Below are positions 21,201 to 31,138 of a stretch of DNA of 64,000 bases, piece by piece. Numbering within the stretch: the stretch's first letter is position 1; every line of letters starts with the position of its first letter. The stretch lies in assembly GCA_029449245.1 (NCBI GenBank), contig JANATF010000010.1, positions 186,001 to 250,000 on the forward strand, written 5' to 3'. The position numbers and the translations under genes were made by a program. The notes under the pieces were generated by a model that ran no database searches, had not been told where the DNA came from, and saw only the letters and a list, made by a program, of their open reading frames with translations. Source of the DNA: Mortierella alpina. Taxonomy: Eukaryota; Mortierellomycota; Mortierellomycetes; Mortierellales; Mortierellaceae.

Positions 21201-22345
21201 CGGACCTAGTTAGGTTGTGGGAATGCGCAGATAGATAGCCGTCAATCAGCAAAGCAGTTACGTTGAAAGCACAATGAGCTGAAAGATGACAAGCACGCAC
21301 GTACATTGATGTAGATCATCATTTCATTGTCCTCCACGGTTCCATGTCGGTAGTTGCGAATGGCATCTCGGACTGGAAGGGTGCAGTCTGCGCGAAGGAG
21401 CCGAAAGTGCGTTTCGAGATACTGCTCTGTAGAATCGTACGCCTTGTGAACAATATTTTCAGGAGGGTCTGGGTACGTGTCCTCATTAATATCAATGTCC
21501 GTCGGGCAGATAGATTGGTTACGAAAGTTGTCTATCCATAAAACCAACAGCATTGACGTGTCAGTATCATTATTCATTCAAAGGATAGACGCGTTTTGTG
21601 AAGCCTTTAGTGGTATCTTTACCTGGTGGCAAGCCTCTCTTCCATGAATCATCTAATAATGGACGCGGCTTTCTGACCTCCGCGTATGGATCTTTTGGTT
21701 TCTGTGGACTCGGCCGCAAGTCTCTTTGAGCAGGACCTTTAGTATTACTTGATTTGGGAGGGGGAGGACCATTCTTTTGTCGACGTCCATGCTTTCCTGA
21801 ATCGCCACTCCCGCCGCCTGATAAGTGGTAAGTCAGAGTAACACTATTGATTCAGCATGGACTCTAGACTGAAGCAAAAGGCCGATATCGATCACGAAAA
21901 CATGCATACCATAGTACTGTGGCTGCGGGTCGTAACGAGGAGGGTGGCGAGGAGCGGGGCTGGACGGGCTTTCGTCGAACCATCCAAACTGTTCGCCTCT
22001 GGCTCCGCCATAGGCCCCATTCCTGCGTTCTCGACCTTGTCCTGCTGGTTTTCGGTTCTACAAGATGCAGGAGTGGAAAACGCGGATTAGAGATGGAGCA
22101 CTGCCGAGTAACTGAGGAGCCATTGTGGGTCGGCAGGAATGCGTACACTGGTCCAGTCGTCGGACATATCTTGTTTGCTCGCGTGAGCTAGATTCAAGTA
22201 AAAGCACGAAACGTCAGCGTCTTTGTTCCGAGTACATTGAGTCAAGGAAGCTTCCTGAACTGACTGGCCACGTACCAAACTTGCAGGTGTCGCCAAATCT
22301 GCATGTGCCCGTCGCTTGAAACGCACGGCAGGGTTGTTTCGACAT
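18284..22345 (-). CDS. ZNFX1-like superfamily 1 helicase with N-terminal CCCH finger
   Basis: UPF1-like RNA helicase of the NFX1-type zinc finger family (animal ZNFX1; fission yeast Hrr1 acts in RNAi heterochromatin). Exons 22345-22276, 22187-22147, 22057-21910, 21817-21623, 21531-21305, 21205-19661, 19564-19208, 19124-18768 and 18676-18284 give 1110 residues. A CCCH finger (C6-X8-C-X5-C-X3-H25) opens the protein, then an RGG/Pro-rich linker. The helicase core has GPPGTGKT (434-441), EEASE (760-764), GDHEQLRP, STVDGFQGEENEII and VGLSRAKK. The C terminus holds NFX1-type Cys/His repeats (from about 1020) and stops at CSSCGVREG, far shorter than animal ZNFX1. The exon 2 donor is less certain than the others. 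A role in small-RNA silencing is an inference from relatives. Confidence 0.85.
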
Positions 22346-22514
22346 TCTTGAGGGCTCAGTCTTCCTGCTCAGTCTTCTTGTCCGAGAGAGGTCCCTAGGC
22401 GAGCGTTAGGCGAGGGAAAAGAAACAGGGACATGTCCACGGTGAAATGGAGAAAAAGTGGAGATTGTCGAAGGAGGCGAAAAAGCAAAAAAAAATCCGCA
22501 CGGGCGAAAAATAA
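22346..22514. promoter_or_regulatory. Helicase promoter and tRNA-Leu terminator
   Basis: A 169-bp spacer. Right after the tRNA-Leu 3' end, minus-strand reading gives T5 (plus about 22507-22511), a pol III terminator, and another T-rich block follows (plus 22486-22494, an A run). Confidence 0.45.
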
Positions 22515-22597
22515 TGAAGAGAGTGGGATTTGAACCCACGCCTACGAATAGACCGCGGCCTTAACGCGGCGCCTTAGACCAACTCGGCCATCTCTCC
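22515..22597 (-). tRNA. tRNA-Leu (anticodon AAG)
   Basis: Read on the minus strand, the 83-nt class II tRNA has acceptor stem GGAGAGA with TCTCTTC (one G-T pair), anticodon stem CCGCG/CGCGG and loop TTAAGGC (anticodon AAG). A long variable arm is followed by T arm GTGGG/CCCAC with loop TTCAAAT, and discriminator A. No intron. A decayed copy of this gene lies at 42017-42081. Confidence 0.95.
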
Positions 22598-22978
22598 ATA
22601 TTAATAAGCCACAAAATCCTAAGCGCCATGACTTGGTGGCCACGTACAGTCAATTAGAGAGGGTTGAGCCGGTGAATTGACAATATGGAGTGGATTTAAA
22701 GGTTTGAGTATGATATCATTATTTCCGAGCTGCTTTCGGTCGGACCAATGCCCCTGCAGTCAGTTGATCGTCGATCGCCTGACGGCCACAAACTTTTGGA
22801 GTGCTGGCCGGTATAGTAGCACCGGACCACCATGGACTGAGTAGGGAAGGTACCCTTTTATAACAATAGCCTTATAGTGAGAAAAAAAAAGGCAATTCAC
22901 GACCGCACGAATGGAGTGATGGCGGTTGAAACCAATGGAGACAGTTTATTAAGGACGCTTATAGAATAACTGAGGCGG
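22598..22978. other. Intergenic spacer, tRNA-Leu to Cys-rich protein 3' end
   Basis: A 381-bp spacer between minus-strand genes. A minus-strand AATAAA (plus 22945-22950) lies about 30 bp beyond the stop of the upstream protein gene. Nothing else is recognised. Confidence 0.45.
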
Positions 22979-24844
22979 CTACTGCTGAGGCGTGAGAGCC
23001 TGTTGATCATTCTCCTTCATGAAATCAGAGACTTGCTGGACCACTGCATCTCCATTTTCTGCCGCCGACGAGGCCGAGGCGGCGCTGGAGACTGCATTCA
23101 GGCTGACTTGAAGCTGAAGTAAACTTTTCCCTCCATCCTCAGCCAGGACCCTTTGGACAATGCTCGAAGACAGCGGTTGAGTGTCCATATCGGACATTGG
23201 AACCGAGATGGCGATAGGCCCACCCACCAAACTCTGGGAAGCCTGATGACTCTGTGCAAGGGACTGCATCGCAGCAGCGTTGGAGGCCAGAAGCAGTTGC
23301 TGAACCTGTTCGTGTTGAACTCGCTCCTCCTCCGTTTGCTGGTCTGTTTCCTGGTGCATTGATGGAGACCCATGGCTGCTGCCATGATCCTCATCGTTGT
23401 GGTCGTGCATCTCATCCTTGTGATCGTTTTCATTTCCTTCTTGACCTCCACTCCTCTTATAAAAGTGGCTCCAGTATCGGACTTGAGCCTGTGTGATCTG
23501 CAAGGAAGAGTCACGCGCCACCAAGTTGTCATAGATCTGGCGGGGAGGAAGGTTCAAGTTCTCCCTGACATATGCGCGAACATGATCCGGGCACTTGCGG
23601 TTGTCGTACTTGTCGTGGCGCTTGTGGCCATACACCACACGGACATGGTTCGCTTTGTGGTAAAAGGTCATCGTCAAGTTGCCTTTGCAAGGAAAGTATC
23701 TCTTGGTCGAGGGGCGGTTTCGCTTGCGGCTCTGCGTTTTGGGAGCCGGCGGTGCTCGCCTATCTTCGCGCTGAGAGCATCCATAAATCTTGAGCCTCGT
23801 CTTTGACTGCGTCTCGTCATTCGTCCTCGAGTGTCTACAAAGTTAGAGAATATGTAAGATGGTCAGCCATAAAGAAACCGTTATATGACCGACCTGGAGT
23901 TCTACAAAAGTATACGGGACTTACGAGAACCAATATCCTGTGGACTCGTAAACCTGGGCTGCAATCTGTGCTCCGCGTGCCTTCAACGTTTCCTGATCCA
24001 TTTCAACAGATCCAGGTTGGTGCACCATAACATCCAGGCTCGACTCTTCCTGAGTAGCTTCCAGTTCTCTCAGTCTTGCACCAAACTCCTCCATGGATAT
24101 CGTAGGCTTGGTCGGGACTGTAACAGGCTTAACCACCTTCTTGGAGTTGATCCTCGATTTTTGTCGACAGGCGTTGCAGGATTTGAACACACGGTTCGTG
24201 GTTGGGCAGGTGTAGTGGTCGATTGAAAGATTCCTGCAACATCCCAAGCAAAAGATGTCGTCTGGATGGAAGCGCTTTGTAGAGGGCCGGCTGCTAGATG
24301 CAGAGGAGGACGACTTGCCGGAGGATTTGTCTGATGTCGTCGAGGAGGCGCTGGGTTTCGCCAAGCTGCTTTGAGTCGGAGTCACCGTCAAGGTAGAAGT
24401 CGGTGCAGCAACACTGAGCGACGATGCTGCTGAGGCGGCGCCTGCTGCAATGGAGGCCAACGCTGAGGCAGAGACGGTGAAGGCCCCAGATGTGACCGAG
24501 GGAAGCAAGCTCTGAAGAATGTCGACAGGGACAGCGTGTGAAAGCGGGGTGGCCGAAGAGGGGCCTCCAGACGTAGCAGCCAAAGCTGCAGCTGCAGCTG
24601 CGGAGGAGGCGGCCTCGCTCTTGATGATGGAAGAGGACGGATTCTCCGCTTTGACCATTGCTGCAGCTGCAGCAACAGCGGCAGCGGCGGCGGCAGCTTC
24701 CTGTTGCTGCTGGTGGGCAACAGCAGCCTGGATGAGGGCACGGACAGTCGGGTCGTTGGTGTCAATTACATGGTCAAGGGAAGGAATTGAAGGTGTGGAG
24801 GCGGCCTGAGAGTGGTCGGTAGATGTGGATGCAGGCGGCAACAT
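22979..24844 (-). CDS. Cys-rich putative DNA-binding protein, possibly transposase-derived
   Basis: Not firmly identified. Exons 24844-23925 and 23834-22979 give 591 residues. The N-terminal 190 residues are Ala/Ser/Thr-rich with poly-Ala and Gln runs. Then comes a compact Cys cluster, FCLGCCRNLSIDHYTCP...FKSCNACRQKSR (two CxxC pairs plus an extra Cys), typical of DNA-binding zinc modules seen in many early-diverging fungal proteins. The second part holds RYFPCKGNLTMTFYHKANHVRVVYGHKRHDKY, followed by an NLPPRQIYDNLV...ITQAQVRYWSHFYK helix pair. This resembles the N-terminal DNA-binding part of fungal cut-and-paste transposases. No DDE/D catalytic core follows; the C terminus is His/Asp-rich then Gln/Ser-rich. 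A transcription-factor-like role is inferred. An ATG at 24844 is chosen; the frame opens a little upstream without an ATG. Confidence 0.6.
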
Positions 24845-25075
24845 TGATGAATCCTTTGATCTTTTAACGATGCTCAAGCGCAGGAAATGCGTTCACTGAT
24901 CCAAAAAGGATTCTTGGTGGGGTGGGAAGACAGGGAATGCAAAAGCAACACATGGAAAAAAAAAGAGGGAGGACGCAAAAGCAGCAAGAAAAAAAGTTTA
25001 CATTACGTCATCTCTGCTCTGCACCCGCTGCTCTCGGTATGCATTTTTGACAAGTTGGCTGTATTGGCCAACGAT

Positions 25076-26847
25076 CTACGAAATAAACACCTTCTTCATC
25101 TGCGAGATATCGTAGACAATTCCGGTTCTAGGGCAGGTAATTTTGCCGTTGTTCAGACTTGCCATCCCCACCAAAGCCTAGAAAAGATTAAAGAGCAGGC
25201 AAAGAGTGATCCAATGTTAGATACCAACAAAGACATATTCATGTACATCATCCCCGCCGTCAACCATACATTGTACGAGTAGACGTAGCCGTTGGGCAAG
25301 GCCATCGGCAAGTTGTCCTCGTTCATGATCTCGCCGCTGATCCTGCACACAATCGATGAGTTAAAGTGGTGGCTCAGTGGAAGATCCGTGGCGAGAGCCC
25401 CCAGTGTCTGCGGATCGCAAACTGGACAATTGATATTTCGGTGGTCTGGCTGATAACACATGGGTGTCTTGAGTGCTGAGAGTCCCGCCTGAAGGGTTAC
25501 ATTCAAGAGAGGTTCGGGCGTGAAGAACTGAAGCGCAAAGTTGTTTGATCGAAATTGCGAAATCAAGTCGTTCCAGCGCGACTGGTCATATAACCGCTGT
25601 GATACGAGAGATCGTAAGTATGTACAGCTAGATTACACGCAAAGCATACGGCTGAAATGGTGCTGTATCCAATACCTTGTAGGGATGACATTTGGTCTCT
25701 GGTGGAAAAGCCAACAAAGCCATTACATGGCTGATATCGGTCAAGTGTGTCTCTTGCCATGGGGTGAGGTGTTTCTGCGCATAGGCAATCGCCTCTTGTG
25801 ACCGACGCTCTCTAGCGAGCTCAATAAATTCCTGCATCCTCAAACTAAACTCCAGTGTGCTCTAGGTTAGAGAATGAACAGGGTAATGGTAAGAAGTCGT
25901 GTCGCAATGCTGTATGCGTTCCATCTACTATATCTGACATATACCTTGATCTTTTTCAGATTCGAACTATTCTCTTTACACCATTGCAGGCATTCCGTGC
26001 AGCTCTGACGCATAAGAGCTTGTTCAACCTTTGCGGACTGGACAAAGAGCTCGATGTCAACGAGGTCCTGAAATCCATACGAGATGAATACGTTAGCTTG
26101 AATTCACACTGTGTATAGAGACATCAGACAGGTGACGCCTTGCTCACCTCAATTTGTTCGCTCCTAGCTAATAGCGACGCCGATTCTCTGAAGCCATCTC
26201 TCAGCATGTAGTCTATCAGAATACGGTTTAGTCGAACTCGGCTCCACCGTGCAAAGTCGTCCGAATCCAGGCTATTAATCGTTGTGAAATCTTGCAGGTG
26301 CTGCAGTCGCGCTTTTGTCCGCTGCGAGTAAAGTACTTCTTCGGCGCGCGTATCTTTGAGCTACAAGGGGTATGACAGGGAAAGGACACGTCTGATGCGG
26401 TTACATTCTGTACACCAGTCATAGTTGATAGAGCTAGTGAGCGAGAAAAGTGACAGGCAAAGATATGAAGAAATGGAGTGGAGGATGTTAAGAGAGAGAA
26501 CAGTCGTTACACCGGCATGCTCACCTTCCGTTTCAACGTGCTGAGTCGATTAACTATTGCCTCAAGTGCCACCTCGACTTGCTTGGGATCCAAGTTGCCT
26601 TGGGCAGACTTTTTGGAAATATCGGACACTGAGTTGGTCAATGTTGCAATCTCCTTTTCAATGTGCTTTTGGGAAACTCTGAGCGAGGACCGAAACTTTT
26701 CCACTGGAATCTGGGAAGGCCATATGCATGTAAGGGGTTAATTGGCTGAGTTCAGCTAGGAACTGACCCATCTGTCCAAGCTCTCAAACTAACCTTCACA
26801 AACGGATGTTCCAGTGAAAGCAGTTGGTCGTGGTTTATTTTGTTCAT
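25076..26847 (-). CDS. FYV10: GID/CTLH E3 ligase subunit MAEA (Gid9/Fyv10)
   Basis: RING-like subunit of the GID/CTLH ubiquitin ligase, which degrades gluconeogenic enzymes in yeast. Exons 26847-26794, 26710-26525, 26360-26148, 26067-25945, 25861-25676, 25596-25270 and 25177-25076 give 396 residues, the same length as human MAEA. Order: an N-terminal coiled coil (PVEKFRSSLRVSQKHIEKEI), LisH (RLNRILIDYMLRDGFRESASLLA), CTLH (DLVDIELFVQSAKVEQALM...CLQWCKENSSNLKK), CRA (MQEFIELARERRSQEAIAYA, LAFPPETKCHPYK) and the variant RING. The RING has LLNVTLQAGLSALKTPMCY, NCPVC, CRISGEIMNEDNLPMALPNGYVY and ITCPRTG. All exon joins are in frame. Confidence 0.95.
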
Positions 26848-27083
26848 GATGTGTCTAGCAGTAGGAATGGAAGAAGGTTGAGAGGTTGCATGCTAGGGCA
26901 CAGGTCAAAAAGAAGCGCCGCGTGACGTTCTTTTTTCGGTGGAGGAGAGTCCGTGCCTTCCCCGGCAAACGAGCTTGTGCCTACTGCATCTCGCTACTGC
27001 GTGGACTCTGTCGCCACGGTCGTCATCCTGGTTTTCTATGTCCTCACAGGCTTCCCCTCTTCATGATATATTGTATACAGCTA

Positions 27084-27578
27084 TTACAGCTTCAGTTTTG
27101 CGACTTCTTCAGGTCGAAAATCGATTCTACACAGATAAAATATGCCACAGTTAGTAGCTGAAAGTGAAGACCAGATCGCCTACTTACGCCGAAAGCCAAA
27201 AAAAGTAAGTGCAACACCGTTACCTGGAACTCAAAATGCGTCGGACTTCGGTATCGGTTAAGCGCCAGGTGATTGCGCCAGAGTTGTTGCCCCAAATCTC
27301 ATGTAGGTCCTCCAACTCCTCCAGGTCGAGTAGCATAGCCATTTGATTCAACCGAGTCAGCTTCTCTCTGAGTGGGAAGGAGGTCAACGAGATCATATAG
27401 AATCCAACCGACCGCAGATCCTTATCAAATCGAATCGCCCCCATCTTGTTGAACTTTGTCTGGAAGATGATTTTTTCCCAAGTCCTCGTCAAGTTGGTGA
27501 CTGCACTGGCGATCACTTGGTTATAGTTGTCCTCCGTCAGAGTTGCCTGATCCCATAATCCATTCCGGAGAGAGAGAC

Positions 27579-27609
<31 letters not shown>

Positions 27610-30243
27610 GGTCGTCAGAAAGATCAGCAAGGAAAATGAAAACCGCTGCTGGCCATGCTTAGACATGTAGAGGTTAATGCAGTTACCTTGAAGGGCTCGA
27701 TCAAGGTATCCAGCCCTGACATGAAGCGGTGTACAAAGTTATTGAGGGCCTCCTGCTCCGCGTACTCTTCGTCCGTGACGACATATTTAATATCCTTGTA
27801 CGAGTCTTGAAGAAGGGGTCTCAAGCGTGGCTTCAGTGTTCTTTCAAATAGCTCCTCAATTCCGAGGCCGAGGATCTGCTTGAACTTGGCCGATGATCCT
27901 GTAAGTCCCGACAAGACCGCCTTCGCCTTAGCCAACGCATTCTCTGACAGTGAAGCAATTGTAGACACGCACTCATGTTCAATCTCGACTGTCAACTTCT
28001 CCAGGTAATCAATGCTGACGTTCACGTTATTGAGAAGTATCTATAAGTATTGTATAAATACAACGCAAGAGTTAGAGCTGACCAAGATTGGAGATGCGAG
28101 AATGCGTCAAATACGCTGTGCAGAGTGTCTCTGCCAAAATTATCTTACCATATACTGAAATCTCGCTTCTTTTGTGTCGCCACTTGAGAACACAGAACCC
28201 ATGTTCTTTAAGAATACAGAGATATAGTCCATCTCGAGTGTGTTCTTGATAAAGTTGATCATCGCAGCGAGGCAGTCCACGTTGGATGTATAGACTGCCC
28301 TCAAGATGGTCTTTTTCAGGATGTAAAAGACGTCGTCAACACAGCTTGAGGTCTGGCTTCCAAAGTCGTACTCATCAATCTTCATGGCCTTGTCCACGCT
28401 GCGCCGCAAAAAGAATTCCTCGAGTGCCAAATAATGGTCAATGATCTCCTCCACTTTCCGTGATAATCCACTCACACGGAGCAATCCTGATTCTTGGCAC
28501 AGATTCGTTCGTTGGCCTATAGCCGCAGCTTGGTCATCTTTCTCCAAATGCTCAATTTCGGACTAACATCACGCGAGGCAATCGAGGTAGAGTTACTATA
28601 GAGATTTCTTCACGCAAAGAAAGAGAGCCTTTACAAGTTTAGCCCATACCTTGGCTCTGGATTCCAAAAAGCGATTGTACAATTGTGACCTCTGCGAGAT
28701 CAGGACCATCTCGTTCAGATTAATATCCAGTTCCCGAGGATCAATCACTTCGGGGACGGATGTTATCTGCTGTGAGCTCGCTGCACCTGGTTGAGGCGTG
28801 AGGCTTCGAACTGGTCCTGCGGACTGGATATTGGTCCGCTTAGGCTCTCTGAACGACTTGATCTCAGCAACCTGTTAGGATCATCATAGAAAAGAGATTT
28901 TGTTATCACGATAGCTCCTCTATTCTCAAGAGAAGAGTGTAATAATGATGGAAATATACTTACCTTTCTGCTAATCTCGCGCTCCTCTTCAAAGGCATCC
29001 AGAATCTTCTGACTACGATTGTCGCTCTCTTCTTGAAGTCGCTGAATGACTCGGAGCATCTTTCCAGGTCCATAGTACTTTTCAACTACAGGTTGATGCT
29101 GGTCAATTATCACTGCGATGGACTCGAATAGCCTGATGAGCGTGTCTGCATAGAACGTTGGCGATTTCGCTAACCGTCATAGGCGTGGAGAGATTGTTCG
29201 AACACAGCTTGTTAGGATCCGAGACGTTGATTGGAGATCGTATATCAAAGCAGGCAAGAAGACACTTACGTGGTACCGCCAGCGATGCTTGAGCCTTTCC
29301 TGAGACGATATTGCACACAAACCGTGAATATTTGTCGAGTCCAACCTGCTCCTCGCCAAGCAATGGGAAGAGTTTAAAGTATCGCGTAATATCCTCCTCC
29401 GACTGCCGTTGGACGGCACTTTCGAATTCTGTAGAGATTATTTCCATAAGCTTTGTCTTTGCGTTTGCGAGCATGACTGTGGGGTATTCTGGGTTCGACG
29501 CCGATGGCTTTCAGCGAGTCGGAGGATTGAAATAGAGGATTAGTTGTCGCGATAGACATGCTTTTGAGTATACTACGCCTTGATGTTGAAGAAATATTAC
29601 CACAAATATCTCTGCAAATGATCCCTCTAGAATCGTCTTGTCGAAGCCAAGTGCCTTATGCATGTGTCGCGCCGCATCCTCGTAGTCGGCTTGCTCCATC
29701 GCTCGTTGAACGCCAGAGATGCAGAACTTGAGTTCCTGGATATCCTCAACGTGCTTAATCGCCATTTGAACTCGCGACTGCTCGAGATCCAGTTGCCTGA
29801 CCTTTGCACTGATGCCTTCAGCTAGCCCGGATGTATCGCTAATTATCGTGACAAGCGATTTGGACTCGTTCTGAAGGCTCCCTAGTTGCGGTCTATTCGC
29901 GTCAGGAACAACAAGGAATGTGCATGAGCTTCAAATCCTCTCGCTTATGGACAAGGAATGTACTGAAGCGTAATGTCGACGCGGAGGCTTACTCCAGTAC
30001 TTCCAGTTTGTCGAGGCTTGCTTCCAATGTCTCTCGCTCTGCCAGTAGCTCGTCCAGGTCTGAATCGACCTGCGTTTCCTCCAGCTCAAGTTGCCTTAAG
30101 CATTCCTGTACGTCGGCGACGTTTGTCAATGCCTTGATATACTCCAGCGTGAAATCTTCATTCGACTGGACAGTTGTACTCTTCAATGGTCCGTCAGCTG
30201 CGTCGGAGAGTGCATTCGGGACCTCCTGAGCTGTTGGCGCCAT
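27084..30243 (-). CDS. COG4: Conserved oligomeric Golgi complex subunit 4
   Basis: Lobe A subunit of the COG tethering complex for intra-Golgi retrograde vesicles; peripheral Golgi membrane. Exons 30243-29993, 29892-29601, 29507-29270, 29169-28964, 28871-28650, 28562-28149, 28040-27687, 27546-27224 and 27126-27084 give 780 residues (human 785). The chain aligns along its length: an N-terminal coiled coil (VADVQECLRQLELEETQVDSDLDELL), MHKALGFDKTILEGS, ITRYFKLFPLLGEEQVGLDKYSRFVC, IIDQHQPVVEKYYGPGKM and FIKNTLEMDYISVFL. The C-terminal hook is WGNNSGAITWRLTDTEVRRIL, then IDFRPEEVAKLKL at the end. The last exon has only 43 nt. HSBP1 ends 131 bp upstream of the start. Confidence 0.95.
27570..27612 (+). 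repeat. GA microsatellite in a COG4 intron
   Basis: Alternating GA/AG run with small interruptions, within the intron between COG4 exons 7 and 8 (CT-rich on the coding strand, close to the 3' splice site, where it also supplies a polypyrimidine tract). Confidence 0.85.
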
Positions 30244-30374
30244 GTCGACGTTCCGCGAAATGGGTAGGCTGCGAGGGGTATGATGATGGAAACGTGGCAA
30301 AGAGCAGAAAAGAAAGAAAGAAAAAATGCCACACTGAAATTTCAGGGCGTTTGAAATACGATACTTGATACTCT

Positions 30375-31052
30375 TTATTCAAGGTCTCCTGAGGGAGAAG
30401 GCTTTGGGCCTTGCGCTGTTTTCGGGTCCTCATCAACGTTCTGAACTAGATCGCCTATGGACTTTTCCAAATCCTCGATCCTCGAAGACATTTCATCCAC
30501 TAGATGTGTGGTCCAAGGAACGCACAATTGACGCAGAATGATACATTAAAGAAAGAGCAAGTTTGGTTATTGACACAATCTCATTGCTCGCCGCCCATTG
30601 TGAGAATGCCAGCAACGAAATACCACACGCGCTTACTTTTGCTGAAAATCTGTGTTGACACTCCATCGAACTTGGCATTGATTTGTTCCAGCAGCTTTTC
30701 AACCTGGCAGTGTCGTGTAGACTAATGTGTTAATATAAAGCCAGCTGAAGCAGTACAACACCTCGCCCCTCTGACTTGCACCATAAGACTCTAAAGGATG
30801 CCGGAAAATAATGCGCCTTACATATAGCGTTAACTCTTGCGGGCTAACATTCTTCTCGCTGTTAGGGTCGTCGACTGGTTGTTGTTGCTGCGGTGGAATC
30901 GGGGCAGCCTGCTGCTGCAGGGTTGTTTGTTTGCCTGGGATGTCGAGTGAATGAGTTTGTGCTTGAGCCTGTGGCTGCAGCGGTGCTGGCGGAGAAGTCA
31001 AGGCAGTGTCATCATTACCGAGAGGAGTCTGATTTGGGCTGTCAGTTGCCAT
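30375..31052 (-). CDS. HSBP1: Heat shock factor-binding protein 1 homologue
   Basis: Small coiled-coil protein that in animals binds trimeric HSF1 and dampens the heat-shock response, and also helps assemble the WASH complex. Exons 31052-30822, 30703-30637 and 30499-30375 give 140 residues. The C-terminal half contains the diagnostic heptads ELTLYVEKLLEQINAKF, FSKMDEMSSRIEDLEKSIGDL, matching the 76-residue human protein. The N-terminal 65 residues are an added Pro/Gln-rich segment absent from human HSBP1. Tightly packed: 131 bp from COG4 downstream and 86 bp from the TRM2 stop upstream. Confidence 0.9.
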
Positions 31053-31138
31053 GATTCAGCTGCAAGTTGAGAGGAAAAGAATGATTAAGGAATGGGAAGG
31101 TCGACTGGAATGCCTGTGGAAAATTTATTGCATCAACT

